Shown: positions 32,659-42,012, counted from the stretch's first letter. The stretch is 57,094 nucleotides of DNA from Cellulomonas sp. 73-92 (GCF_001898175.1 NZ_MKTH01000026.1:1-57094); one strand, 5' to 3'. Program-made: numbers and translations. Notes: generated by a model from the letters alone, not told the origin.

Positions 32659-33162
32659 ATGCTGACCAGTAGCGTGCGTGTGTGGTGTGTGGTGTCCGAA
32701 CCAGCCCAGCAGGCCGAAGCTGACGTGCTCGCCCTCGAGATCGGACGGATCGTCGTACGCGCAGTCTGGGTCGACGAGGTGTGCGCGGATCTCGCCGTGG
32801 AGTTCCAGCGAGCGATCGGGGCCGTCGACCGGACGGCGGTCACCGGCCAGAGCGGCGCGACGCTGGCAACCGCGCTGCGTCGGGCCGGCGCAGCGACCTG
32901 GGCAAGCGAGTACGCCGCGCTGTACCGGCGGCGCAATGAGGTCATCCATGGTCGGTGGTCAGCCGACGCCGACCACCGACAGGTTGTTCGCCCAGTACAG
33001 GGCGGCGCTCATGCTGGCGCGTTCGCCGTGACCACCTGGGACCGGGACTTCCTCCAACAGCTCGCACGCGACCTCGACGACCTGTTCGTCCGAGCCCGCC
33101 TCGAGCTGTTCACCCGCCGTGACATCGTGCACTGGCTGACCCCCGACCGGCCCTACCAGTAG
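32659..33162 (+). CDS. HEPN-like small protein
   Basis: A helical protein of about 167 residues on the plus strand, opposite to the transfer genes. The helix YAALYRRRNEVIHGRW holds an RN-x3-H box (RNEVIH), the hallmark of HEPN ribonuclease domains. The rest is weakly conserved helices (EIGRIVVRAVWVDEVCADLAVEFQRAIG; LARDLDDLFVRARLELF). Several GTG codons follow the ATG at 32659, so the start is uncertain. No MNT partner is adjacent. It could be a solitary defence or abortive-infection RNase, or simply an ordinary HEPN-like protein. Confidence 0.5.
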   Translation: MLTSSVRVWCVVSEPAQQAEADVLALEIGRIVVRAVWVDEVCADLAVEFQRAIGAVDRTAVTGQSGATLATALRRAGAATWASEYAALYRRRNEVIHGRWSADADHRQVVRPVQGGAHAGAFAVTTWDRDFLQQLARDLDDLFVRARLELFTRRDIVHWLTPDRPYQ

Positions 33163-33182
33163 CCGGCATCATTGCGGCGGCG

Positions 33183-33785
33183 CTACGACGGAAGCTGGTC
33201 CTGATCTGCGCGCCGCAGCAGCACCCCAGACCGTGTTCGCTCCCACCCGTACCCGGCGGCATCCCTGAACCCGACCCGCAGTAGCGCCGTGCCATCGGCC
33301 TCGTTGACAAGCCCGGGAGCCCAAGATGTGGCGGGCTGACCGGGGAGCAGAACCGGTAGTTCCCACTCCTGAGGCTTCGCCTCGCGCTCCGTCCATCGGT
33401 AGGCCACCACAACGTGAAAGACGGGCTGGTCCGAGGTGTTCTGGACGTGGATCGTGCGCTGGCAGCCCACGACGGGCGGCGGGCCGTCGGCGACCCGATC
33501 CCACGGCTCCTCATAGATCGACTCCCCGACCTCCCACGCAGCAACATGGGAAGCCTGCCGCCGCAGCTCCCAGGCTTCCCTGGCGCGGCGCTCTCCCGAC
33601 GAGCGTCGCCACTCCAAGCCCGCCACAGCCAAGGCGACAACGACAGCCAGCGCGGTGAAGATCGCGCCGAACGCGTCCGACCAGGGCACACCCCACAGCG
33701 TCCGTACCGGTGTGGGGACCGGCGCGGCCGACCCCTCGAACGGCACCAGTCGGGACAGGGGCAGCAGCAGACCGCCGGTCGGCAT
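33183..33785 (-). CDS. Membrane-anchored hypothetical protein
   Basis: A 200-residue protein with one membrane helix (DAFGAIFTALAVVVALAVAGLEW, residues 37-59), a charged coiled stretch (RRSSGERRAREAWELRRQ) and an Ig-like beta domain (RTIHVQNTSDQPVFHVVVAYRW). The family was not recognised, though small anchored beta-domain proteins of this type are common in actinobacteria. It converges on the HEPN-like gene. Confidence 0.6.
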   Translation of the reverse strand: MPTGGLLLPLSRLVPFEGSAAPVPTPVRTLWGVPWSDAFGAIFTALAVVVALAVAGLEWRRSSGERRAREAWELRRQASHVAAWEVGESIYEEPWDRVADGPPPVVGCQRTIHVQNTSDQPVFHVVVAYRWTEREAKPQEWELPVLLPGQPATSWAPGLVNEADGTALLRVGFRDAAGYGWERTRSGVLLRRADQDQLPS

Positions 33786-33936
33786 GCCGCCAACCTAGCG
33801 GCAGCCCCGCATCCCCGGCCCCGCTCGTCCTTCGGCTCCGCCTGCGCGCCGGTGGTGCGGTGGTCGTGTGCTGGGGCGGCGGCTCGGTTCCACCGGCAAT
33901 GGTGTGACCAAATGTCGAGTGCCCAACTCCTCTTGA

Positions 33937-35031
33937 TCACGTGGACCGCCTGCGGGGTCCGCTGATGCGGTCGATGCGAGCGATGATCAGTGGGACGTAG
34001 TCGGGGTCCTTCTCGAATGCGATCACCCGGAACCCGGTCTGCACCGCCGCTTCCACCGTGGTCCCCGACCCTGCGAACGGCTCAAGGACCAGACCGCCTC
34101 GGGGCGTGATCAGGGTGACCAGCCAGCGCATCAGCCCGAGCGGCTTGACCGTGGCATGGGAACGGCCGAAGGCTCGGGGTCGCTCGGCCGGGGAGGCCTT
34201 GCCCTCGAACCGGAAGATCGGGAACCGCGCCGACAGCGGCCGGCTCTGCCAGGTCCCGGTCAGCAGGTCCAGCGCGTCGGCCTGCTGCTGGTCGAGCGCG
34301 ACGTTGGTCGGCCAGCGTCCCTCACCGAACCGGGTCCCCTCGATGTTGAGCCCGCCGACCCCGTGCGTAAGCACGTTGGTCACCAGGCTGCCGTCCGGCG
34401 GTTTGCGGGCGACAATGATCGGTTCGAACGCCGGCCGCAGTCCCGTGCCCCACCCCTCCCACGCCTGCGCCTCACCGGTGACTGGCGTGCCCCGTGACGC
34501 AACGCTGCGCGTCGTGCCCAGCACGCCTGGCGAAGTCGAGAGCTGCACGATGCGGTCGTGTCGCGTCGCACCTGAGTGCTTGTCGATCGCGTGCGAGATG
34601 TCCATCGACTTGGGCATCCCAGCGGTGTGCAGCCACGCGATCTGGTCGCGAATCTCGAAGCCTGCATCCTCGACGCCACGCACCATGCGATGCCACGTGC
34701 GCGCACCGCCGAACGCAGCCAGATGCGCACCCGGCTTCAGCGCATGCAGCGCACCGTGCGCCCACGCGGCGCACCACGCCTCGAACACCTGGGCCCCGCT
34801 CATCGCACGCACGTCCAGCCCGTGCAGCGACTCGGCGAACCCCGCCGCGGCGTCCCAGGTATGCCCCGCGAAGCCCAGCCCGTACGGCGGATCGCTGACC
34901 AGAGCGTCGGCACCTGCCGCCGGAAGCCGGGGGAGCAGCTCCACCGCGTCCCCCTGGTACACAGTCACCCGTTCGTCCTGGTAGACCGGCGCCGGCAGGC
35001 GATCTTGCTCGTCGGGGACATCCTCGCCCAT
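33937..35031 (-). CDS. Beta-type site-specific DNA methyltransferase
   Basis: A 364-residue N4-cytosine/N6-adenine methyltransferase. The catalytic DPPY box (SDPPYGLGF) is at residues 47-50, and the SAM-binding FxGxG motif (LEPFAGSGTTVEA) lies near the C-terminus, the order of the beta class. A target-recognition region lies between. No restriction endonuclease is adjacent, so it is an orphan that could protect the element against host restriction (inference). The ATG at 35031 was chosen over upstream in-frame codons. The CAGGTACG motif lies 58 nt upstream. Confidence 0.85.
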   Translation of the reverse strand: MGEDVPDEQDRLPAPVYQDERVTVYQGDAVELLPRLPAAGADALVSDPPYGLGFAGHTWDAAAGFAESLHGLDVRAMSGAQVFEAWCAAWAHGALHALKPGAHLAAFGGARTWHRMVRGVEDAGFEIRDQIAWLHTAGMPKSMDISHAIDKHSGATRHDRIVQLSTSPGVLGTTRSVASRGTPVTGEAQAWEGWGTGLRPAFEPIIVARKPPDGSLVTNVLTHGVGGLNIEGTRFGEGRWPTNVALDQQQADALDLLTGTWQSRPLSARFPIFRFEGKASPAERPRAFGRSHATVKPLGLMRWLVTLITPRGGLVLEPFAGSGTTVEAAVQTGFRVIAFEKDPDYVPLIIARIDRISGPRRRST

Positions 35032-35089
35032 GTGGGCCTCCCGCTGTCGGGCCCACCTGTCGCCGACTGCGAGCGGTCGAGCCATCCAG

Positions 35090-35097
35090 CAGGTACG
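35090..35097 (-). promoter_or_regulatory. CAGGTACG upstream motif (methyltransferase)
   Basis: A copy of the element motif, 58 nt before the methyltransferase start. It is the rightmost member of the series. Confidence 0.4.
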
Positions 35098-35234
35098 CGG
35101 TCGCCGGCGCCTCGCGTGCTGCTGCGGAACGGGTGCCCGAGCCGCCAGCGGCTGGGCGTGCCGATCGCCGGGCCCCTCGCCCGCGAGGGCCAGGCTGTTC
35201 CACACGATTGGCAATCGACGCCAGACGATGACGA

Positions 35235-35251
35235 ATCGCATCTGATGCGAT
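35235..35251. promoter_or_regulatory. Dyad ATCGCAT-N3-ATGCGAT, site 1
   Basis: A 17-base inverted repeat with arms ATCGCAT and ATGCGAT, about 215 nt upstream of the module 2 recombinase. The same dyad recurs at 35396-35412 and 35416-35432. Confidence 0.5.
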
Positions 35252-35395
35252 CCCGTCACCGGCGTTGGCCGCAGCCCCACGAGCCGCTTTCCCTGGGAAT
35301 CTCAGCGAGCTGACGAGCCCGGATCGTTGCCCTGACCGCCGGGCGTCGGGCGCCGGCTCGAGCCATCCAGCCGTGACCGGGGCATTCTCCCGGCC

Positions 35396-35432
35396 ATCGC
35401 ATCCAATGCGATAATCTCGCATCAGATGCGAT
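35396..35432. promoter_or_regulatory. Tandem dyads ATCGCAT-N3-ATGCGAT, sites 2 and 3
   Basis: Two copies (35396-35412 perfect; 35416-35432 with one mismatch) with centres 20 bases apart, ending 18 nt before the GTG of the module 2 recombinase. They probably form an operator for the module's HTH protein or accessory recombinase sites. Confidence 0.6.
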
Positions 35433-35450
35433 GCGCGCGGGAGGAGCGAC

Positions 35451-36578
35451 GTGGCCGGTGACGAAGGCGCTCTGGCGGGCTCTGCCCGCTTGGTCCTCCT
35501 GGACGGGGTGGCGCTGCTGCGGCCCGACGAGCAGCTGTTCGAGGCGATGCTGGAGGGGTGGCGCAACCAGGGCCTGGCTCGGAATCTCGCCCGATCGACG
35601 GTGCGGGCGCGGGAGCGGCAGGTGCGCGCGTTCCAGTCGCACGCCGCGACATTCCCGTGGGAGTGGACGGTGTTGCACGCGGACGAGTGGTTCGCGGATC
35701 TGCGGGCGGTGCACCATTGCACGCGCTGGACGGTGCGCGGTTACCAGGTCGCGGTGCGCGGGTTCTGCGCGTTCGCGCTCGATCCGGCGTATGGCTGGGC
35801 CGAGGAGTGCATGCGGCGCTTCGGCACGCACCCGGTGCAGATCATCACCGATGTCAACTCCGCGCAGCACGTCGCGGATGTCGAGTCCGAGCCGGCGAAG
35901 CGACCGTTCACCCGACTCGAGCTGCAGGACCTGTTCGACTACGCCGACGAACAGGTCGAGGTGAAACGCTCCCAGGGCAAGAAGGGGTGGATGGCCGCGT
36001 TCCGCGACGCGACGACTTTCAAGACCGCCTACGCCTACGGCACGCGCCGCACCGAGACGCAGATGCTCGACGTGTCCGATTTCGGCCGCAATCCGGAGGC
36101 GCCGGAGTTCGGGCGGTTCGGGGCCGTGCATGTCCGGCATGGGAAGGCGAAACGTGCCTCGCCGCCGAAGCGGCGCACGGTGCTGACGGTCTGGCCCTGG
36201 GCGGTCGACATCCTTGAGCAGTGGTTCACCGAGGTGCGGCCGCTGTTCGACGCCGACGACAACCCCGCGGCATGGCCTTCCGAGCGGGCGCCTCGGGTGA
36301 GTGCGGCGCTGCTGGATCACCGGATGGCCGACTACCGGGAAGCGGTCGGCCTGGACCCGATCCTGGACTTCCACTCGCTGCGCCGCTCCTACGTCACGCA
36401 TCTGATCGAGGACGGCTGGGACCCGAGGTTCGTGCAGGATCAGGTCGGGCACGAACACGCCTCGACTACGTCGATCTACACCGGGGTCTCCTCGGACTTC
36501 CGCGTTCGCACGCTGCGGCATGCGCTGGACCAGATCATCGCCGACGCGGTCGGCCCACAACAGGAGGAGTCGCGATGA
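35451..36578 (+). CDS. Tyrosine recombinase of module 2
   Basis: A 375-residue tyrosine recombinase. Catalytic residues are R199 or R200 (YGTRRTE), K232 (HGKAKR), H308 and R311 (FHSLRRSY), H334 (VGHEH) and the nucleophile Y343 (TTSIYTGV). The N-terminal 145 residues form the core-binding domain. The GTG start has GGGAGGAG six bases upstream and follows the dyad cluster directly. It parallels the module 1 enzyme in length, orientation and gene order, but the sequences are clearly diverged. It looks intact although the third gene of its module is broken. Confidence 0.85.
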   Translation: MAGDEGALAGSARLVLLDGVALLRPDEQLFEAMLEGWRNQGLARNLARSTVRARERQVRAFQSHAATFPWEWTVLHADEWFADLRAVHHCTRWTVRGYQVAVRGFCAFALDPAYGWAEECMRRFGTHPVQIITDVNSAQHVADVESEPAKRPFTRLELQDLFDYADEQVEVKRSQGKKGWMAAFRDATTFKTAYAYGTRRTETQMLDVSDFGRNPEAPEFGRFGAVHVRHGKAKRASPPKRRTVLTVWPWAVDILEQWFTEVRPLFDADDNPAAWPSERAPRVSAALLDHRMADYREAVGLDPILDFHSLRRSYVTHLIEDGWDPRFVQDQVGHEHASTTSIYTGVSSDFRVRTLRHALDQIIADAVGPQQEESR

Positions 36579-36922
36579 CCAGGCAGCGGCGGAAGGTGTC
36601 TTACGAGTGGCGGTTGCGGGAGGTGATGGCCGCCCACAAGATCTTCGCCACCACCGAGCTGGTCCCGCTCCTGGCCGAGCGCGGCATCGTGCTGTCCGCT
36701 TCACAGGTCCACCGCCTCGTGACCGCGACTCCCGAGCGGTTGTCGCTGCCGGTGCTCGCCGCGCTCTGCGACATCTTCGACGTCACCCCGGCCGAGCTGA
36801 TCCCCACAGACGCGGTCAACGTCGGCGTCCGCAAGATCGCCGCCGGCGACCGGACCGCGAAGGCAACGGGCATCGGCGACCTGCGCCCGATCCGCGCCCG
36901 GATCGTCCGCCCCGGCGAGTGA
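36575..36922 (+). CDS. Small HTH protein of recombinase module 2
   Basis: A 115-residue protein with a Cro/C1-like HTH (ELVPLLAERGIVLSASQVHRLVTATPERLSLPVLAALCDIFDVTPAELI, described in parts) and a basic C-terminal tail. The ATG overlaps the recombinase stop (ATGA) and its own stop overlaps the next GTG (GTGA), so the three genes are tightly coupled. It is the counterpart of the module 1 protein at 7570-7896 and a candidate ligand of the ATCGCAT dyads. Confidence 0.8.
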   Translation: MTRQRRKVSYEWRLREVMAAHKIFATTELVPLLAERGIVLSASQVHRLVTATPERLSLPVLAALCDIFDVTPAELIPTDAVNVGVRKIAAGDRTAKATGIGDLRPIRARIVRPGE

Positions 36923-38459
36923 CCGCAGTCGATCCCGTCAGCGAGGTCTCCAGCTGCGCGCGCTGCGGTCGGCGCGTCCGCGATCGACGCGAGCAGCCCG
37001 GCGCGAGCGACGAGGTCGTGCTGGTCTACATGCGCCGCTGGCCGGACGGGTTGATCTGCTCCGGCTGCTTCGCCAAGGCGATGGAGACCTATGGGATCTG
37101 CGACGGCTGCAGCGCCGACCGGCTCCTGCCCGGCATCGGCCCCGATGGGCAGCGCTGGTGCACCGACTGCGCCGGCGGACTGGGTGACTTCACCTGCACC
37201 CGCTGCGGCCGCGAGGGATGGCGCGAGCACGCCGGCATCTGCGGCTGGTGCGTCTTGCAGGACCAGGTCCAGGAGATCCTGAACGACGGCACCGGCAGGA
37301 TCCGGCTCGAGCTGATGCCCCTGGCCGCGCAGATCCTGAGCATGAAGCGCCCCCGCTCGGGCGTCCTCTGGCTCAGCCGCCTCGAACCACAGACCGTCCT
37401 GCGCGCGATCGCCCGCGGCGAGGTGCCGCTCACGCACGAAGGCCTCCACAGCCTCCCGCACCGCCGGTCCGCCGCCTACATCCGCGACCTCATGGTCACG
37501 GCCGGAATCCTCCCGCCCGTCGACAAATGGCTGTTCTCCTTCGAGCAATGGTGGCGCGGCTGGCTCGACGAGCTCCCGGACCCCGAGCAGCGCAAGATGT
37601 TCCGGCTCTTCATCACCTGGCACTACCTGCGCATCTTCCGGGCACGCATCGACGCGCGCGGCGAACTCGGCTACGCGGCCCCGTAGCTCGCCCGGCACCA
37701 GCTCCGCGCCGCCGCCAGATTCGTCGGCGACCTCGCCGGGCAGGGACGGAGCCTGGCCGACACCGCCCAGGCAGATCTCGACCGTCTCTTCGCCGAGGGC
37801 ACGCCCCGGCTGCGCGACGCCCTCCAGCCGTTCCTACGCTGGGCGATGCACACCCGGCGCATGCCGAGACTCGAGCTCCCGCCCCACCTCCAGCGGCCCG
37901 TCGCCCTCCTGACTCAGCAGCACCGCATCGCGCTCATCCGCCAGGTCCACGACGGCGACGGCATGGAGCTGACCGACCCGGTGCTCGCGCTGCTCGTCCT
38001 CCTCTACGCCCAGCCCCTGACTCGCATCCAACAGCTCACCGTCGACGACATCGGCCTCGACGAGGACGGACATGTCCTCATCCGACTCGGCGACCCACCC
38101 ACGCCGGTTCCCACGCCGTTTGACAAGATCATTCGCCCAGCACGTCGTCAGGCGACGGAACAAGACGACCGCGGCCAACGCGACCAGCCCGTGGTTGTTT
38201 TCCCGGGCGCGCGTCCGGGCGGCCGCTGCACACCACGTCCCTGCGTGACCGGCTTCGCAAGCTCGGCATCCCGAACCTCAGCAACCGCAGCCGCGCGCTC
38301 CGCGAACTGCTGCGGCAAGCCCCACCCATCATCGTCGCCGGGATGCTTGGCTACGGCCCCACCGGCAGCGAGAGAATCGCGAACGAGTACGGCATCGCCT
38401 GGCACCCCTACACACCGCTCGGCAAGCCGGCCCGGCACCCACCCCGGCTCAGCGAGTAA
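36919..38459 (+). pseudogene. Broken zinc-ribbon recombinase-like gene of module 2
   Basis: The counterpart of the module 1 large protein. Six CxxC knuckles (three zinc ribbons) occupy the first 110 residues, followed by a helical part. The frame is cut by a TAG at 37684-37686; reading through it continues a typical sequence (LARHQLRAAARFVGDLAGQG), so a Gln codon probably mutated. Later, an extra C in the CCC run near 38136 and an extra T in the TTTT run near 38198 shift the frame. The final frame ends HTTSLRDRLRKLGIP...GYGPTGSERIANEYG up to a TAA at 38459. The homopolymer shifts could be sequencing errors; the TAG is less likely to be. Confidence 0.75.
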
Positions 38460-38875
38460 GGAACTCGTCACTCGAGTTCATGTCAGGGCGCCAGTTTCGT
38501 GCGGTGAATGTGCCCGTCGCGCGTGGCTTCGGCACTGACCGTTCGCGCCTGATTGCACCCGACCTCGTCTGCGAGCGGGTCTCGTCGGGGCGTCCGGTCA
38601 CTATTTGCGTCGAGCCGCAACTATGTGCCACCATCTGCGGTGTTCGATGGTCCCAGCGCTCCGTGGAGGGGGTGGCTCGACGTGTCGTCTTCCGATCCGC
38701 ATCCGAGTACCAGCCCCCGGAGTGCGCGGCGCTGACCCGCCGCTGACGTCCGGGGTGCGCCCGGCGGGTGCCAGCCCGCCACCTCCCACTCGTCGCCGCG
38801 CCGGCGTCCTTCGTGCGTGTCCGTACCGCTCGACCTTCCCCGCGCGCGCCCTGCCCGTCCCTGGGGGTCGTCGTG
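38460..38875. other. Promoter region of the ABC transporter operon
   Basis: No gene was seen. The stretch contains the TTGCG-N6-CGCAA dyad at 38605-38620, and presumably the right end of recombinase module 2. No copy of the module's ATCGCAT dyad was found here. Confidence 0.5.
38605..38620 (+). promoter_or_regulatory. TTGCG-N6-CGCAA dyad upstream of the ABC operon
   Basis: Same arms and spacer length as the dyad overlapping the ArsR start (42403-42418), which strongly suggests that ArsR controls this transporter operon. Confidence 0.65.
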
Positions 38876-40645
38876 ATGCCGTTGACCGATCGCCGCGCGC
38901 GCATCGAGCGCGTCGCCGGCTCCGTACCGGCGCGCGTGCGCTGGGTGCTCGGCGGGTTCGGCTGGGCCGACCTCGTGGTGGCGGCCGGGGTGCTCGTCGT
39001 CTTCTATGTCGCGATCCGTACCGGCGCGGGCGTGAACGTCCGGTTCAACCCGAGCCGGCCGTTGAACATCGACACCGACCCGGCCCGCCTGCCGTACTAC
39101 GCCGCGCGCAGCCTGTTGCGGATGTTCGTCGCGCTGGCGGCGTCGATCGTGTTCACCTTCGTCTACGGGTATGCCGCGGCGCGCAGCCGGCGGCTGGAGA
39201 AGGTGCTGATCCCGGCGCTGGACATCCTGCAGTCGGTGCCGATCCTCGGGTTCCTGACGATCGCGGTCACCACGCTGGTGCGCCTGTTCCCGCACTCGCT
39301 GCTCGGCCTGGAGCTGGCCTCGGTGTTCGCGATCTTCACGTCCCAGGCGTGGAACATGACGTTCTCGTTCTACAACTCCCTGATCTCGCTGCCGCGGGAG
39401 CTGGACGAGCTGTCGCGCAACCTGCGGCTGACCCGGTGGATGCGGTTCTGGAAGATCGAGGTCCCGAGCGCGACGATCGGGCTGGTCTGGAACGGGATGC
39501 TGAGCTTCGGCGGTGGCTGGTTCTTCCTGGTCGCCTCCGAGGCCATCACCGTCGCCAACCACGACTACACGCTGCCCGGGGTGGGCGCGTTCGCCGGAGC
39601 GGCCATCGCCGAGGGCAACCTCGCCGGGGTGGGCTACGCGATCGTGACGATGGCGATCCTGGTGGTCGGCGTCAACTTCCTGTTCTGGCGGCCGCTGACG
39701 GCGTGGGCCGAGAAGTTCAAGCAGGAGCAGTCCGAGGCCGTCGACGTGCCCCGGTCCCTGGTGCTGGACCTGCTGCGCCGCTCGCACTGGTCCCGGCTGT
39801 TCGCGCCGGCCGGCCACGCGGCGGGCGAGCTGCTCGACCGCGCGGGCCGGGTCTTCGGCACCGACACCCGCCCCCTGACCGGCAGCCGAGCCCGGCGGCG
39901 CGTGGGGGACGTGGTGTTCACCCTCGTCGTCGTCGGCCTGATCGCCTGGGGCCTGGTCGGCCTGCTCCGCTTCCTCACCGGGACGGGGCAAGGGCTGGCG
40001 GTGTTCGTCGAGCCGCTGCTGCTGGGGCTGGCGACGTTGGCCCGGGTGGTCGTCGTCATCGTGGCGGCGACGCTGGTGTGGGTGCCGATCGGCGTGTGGA
40101 TCGGCACCAGCCCGCGCCTGGCCCGCATCGCCCAGCCCGTGGTCCAGGTGTTGTCCAGCTTCCCCGCCAACTTCCTGTTCCCCCTGGTGACCTGGGTTCT
40201 GGTGCGCACGGGCCTCAGCCTGAACATCGGCGGGGCGTTCCTGATGTCGCTGGGCGCCCAGTGGTACATCCTGTTCAACGCGATCGCCGGGGCCCAGGCC
40301 ATCCCGACCGACCTGCGGGAGGCGACGAACGACCTGGGCGTGCGCGGCTGGCAGCGATGGCGGCGGCTGATCCTGCCGGCGATCTTCCCGTACTACGTCA
40401 CGGGCGCCATCACGGCCTCCGGCGGGGCCTGGAACGCGTCGATCGTCGCCGAGATCGTCACCTTCGGCGCCACCACGCTGACGGCGAGCGGGCTGGGCTC
40501 CTACATCGCCGACGCCACCGCCACCGGCGACTACCCGAGGATCCTCGCCGGCATCGCCGTGATGTCGCTGTACGTCGTCGGGCTCAACCGGCTGTTCTGG
40601 AGCCGGCTGTCGACCCTGGCCGAGACCCGCTACTCCCTGACCTGA
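38876..40645 (+). CDS. Duplicated ABC transporter permease (anion/metal-type)
   Basis: A 589-residue permease with two homologous membrane domains, each with about five to six helices and an EAA-type loop (SLPRELDELSRNLRLTRWMRFWKIEVPSA; AIPTDLREATNDLGVRGWQRWRRLILPA, described in parts). This matches the COG4986 type, a duplicated permease related to NitT/TauT systems. No substrate-binding protein is encoded nearby, which is usual for this type. The ATG at 38876 was chosen for its GGGGG element and because upstream sequence is low-complexity. The substrate is unknown; the ArsR link suggests a metal-related role. Confidence 0.85.
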   Translation: MPLTDRRARIERVAGSVPARVRWVLGGFGWADLVVAAGVLVVFYVAIRTGAGVNVRFNPSRPLNIDTDPARLPYYAARSLLRMFVALAASIVFTFVYGYAAARSRRLEKVLIPALDILQSVPILGFLTIAVTTLVRLFPHSLLGLELASVFAIFTSQAWNMTFSFYNSLISLPRELDELSRNLRLTRWMRFWKIEVPSATIGLVWNGMLSFGGGWFFLVASEAITVANHDYTLPGVGAFAGAAIAEGNLAGVGYAIVTMAILVVGVNFLFWRPLTAWAEKFKQEQSEAVDVPRSLVLDLLRRSHWSRLFAPAGHAAGELLDRAGRVFGTDTRPLTGSRARRRVGDVVFTLVVVGLIAWGLVGLLRFLTGTGQGLAVFVEPLLLGLATLARVVVVIVAATLVWVPIGVWIGTSPRLARIAQPVVQVLSSFPANFLFPLVTWVLVRTGLSLNIGGAFLMSLGAQWYILFNAIAGAQAIPTDLREATNDLGVRGWQRWRRLILPAIFPYYVTGAITASGGAWNASIVAEIVTFGATTLTASGLGSYIADATATGDYPRILAGIAVMSLYVVGLNRLFWSRLSTLAETRYSLT

Positions 40646-40673
40646 CCTCGCCTCATCCCCCGAGGAGCACGCC

Positions 40674-41999
40674 ATGACCACCATCGCGGCCACCCGCGCA
40701 CCCGGCGCAGCCCTGCTGGCGACCGAGCGCCTGAGCAAGTCGTACGCCGGCGCCGACGGCGAACTGCCCGTGCTGGCCGGCATCGACCTGACCATCCGCC
40801 AGGGAGAGATCGTCGCGCTGCTCGGCCGCTCCGGGTCGGGCAAGTCGACCCTGCTGCGCTGCCTGGCCGGCCTGATCCCGCCGTCGACCGGCACCGTCAC
40901 CTACCACGGCACCGAGCTGACGGGCCCCAACCCCGGCACGGCGATGGTGTTCCAGACCTTCGCGCTGCTGCCCTGGCTGACCGTGCAGCAGAACGTCGAG
41001 CTCGGCCTCGAGGCCCGCGGCATCCCGCCGCGGCAGCGCACCGCGGCCGCCCTGCAGGCGATCGACCTCATCGGGTTGGACGGCTTCGAGTCCGCCTACC
41101 CCAAGGAGCTGTCCGGCGGCATGCGCCAGCGCGTCGGGTTCGCCCGCGCCCTGGTCGTCGAGCCCGACGTGCTGCTCATGGACGAGCCGTTCTCCGCCCT
41201 CGACGTGCTCACCGCCGAGAACCTGCGCGGCGAGCTCGTCGAGCTGTGGGACTCCGGCCAGTTCCCCACCCAGGCGATCGTGCTGGTCACCCACTCCATC
41301 GAGGAGGCCGTGCTGCTCGCCGACCGCATCCTCGTGCTCGACTCCCGGCCGGGAACCATCCGCACCGAGCTCGCCGTCACCCTGCCCCGGCCCCGGCTGC
41401 GCGACACCAAGGACTTCGAGGCCCTCGTCGACGCCGTCTACGCCGTCATGACCGGGCGCGAGCGCGGCACGACGACGCCGACCGCGGTCCCTCGCCGCAC
41501 CCTGGCCAACACCCCGCTGCCGCCCGCCGGGGTCGACGGCCTGTCCGGCCTGGCCGAGATCCTCGCCCAGCACCCCGAACAGATCGACCTGGGCGACCTG
41601 GCCGACGAACTCGGCCTCGAGGTCAAGCACCTCCTGCCGCTCGTCGACGCGCTCGAGCTGCTCGGCTTCGCCACGGCCGACGCCCGCGGCGTCGTGCTGA
41701 CCGACACCGGGGTGGAGTTCGCCGCGGCCGACGTGCAGACGTCCAAGCAGCTGTTCGCCGCCGCGTCGGACCACGTCCCTCTCGTGCGCACGATCGTCAC
41801 CAGCCTGCACCGCACGCAGGACGGCACGCTGCGCGCCGGGTTCTTCCGCGACCTGCTCGCCCACGACTACACCGACGAGCAGATCGCCACCCAGCTCGGC
41901 GTCGCCACCGACTGGGGCCGCTACGCCGAGCTGTACTCCTACGACACGCTGTCCGAGGAGTACCAGCTCGACCCGGCCCAACGCGTCACGGCGCCGTAG
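40674..41999 (+). CDS. ABC transporter ATPase with AAA-associated C-terminal domain
   Basis: A 441-residue ATPase. Residues 15-250 form a NitT/TauT-type ABC domain: Walker A GRSGSGKST, signature LSGGMRQRVGFARAL, Walker B VLLMDEPFSALD and switch His in VLVTHSIEEAV. The last 150 residues are a winged-helix-like C-terminal domain (LAEILAQHPEQIDLGDLADELGLEVKHLLPLVDALELLG), as in COG4754-type fusions. It follows its permease by 28 bases and converges on the ArsR gene. Confidence 0.87.
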   Translation: MTTIAATRAPGAALLATERLSKSYAGADGELPVLAGIDLTIRQGEIVALLGRSGSGKSTLLRCLAGLIPPSTGTVTYHGTELTGPNPGTAMVFQTFALLPWLTVQQNVELGLEARGIPPRQRTAAALQAIDLIGLDGFESAYPKELSGGMRQRVGFARALVVEPDVLLMDEPFSALDVLTAENLRGELVELWDSGQFPTQAIVLVTHSIEEAVLLADRILVLDSRPGTIRTELAVTLPRPRLRDTKDFEALVDAVYAVMTGRERGTTTPTAVPRRTLANTPLPPAGVDGLSGLAEILAQHPEQIDLGDLADELGLEVKHLLPLVDALELLGFATADARGVVLTDTGVEFAAADVQTSKQLFAAASDHVPLVRTIVTSLHRTQDGTLRAGFFRDLLAHDYTDEQIATQLGVATDWGRYAELYSYDTLSEEYQLDPAQRVTAP

Positions 42000-42012
42000 G
42001 GAGGCAGGGCGG

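Noticed and set aside
38621..40900. A 759-codon minus-strand frame opposite the ABC permease
   Set aside because: It mirrors the coding permease and consists of Arg/Gly/Asp/Gln-rich low-complexity sequence with no domain.
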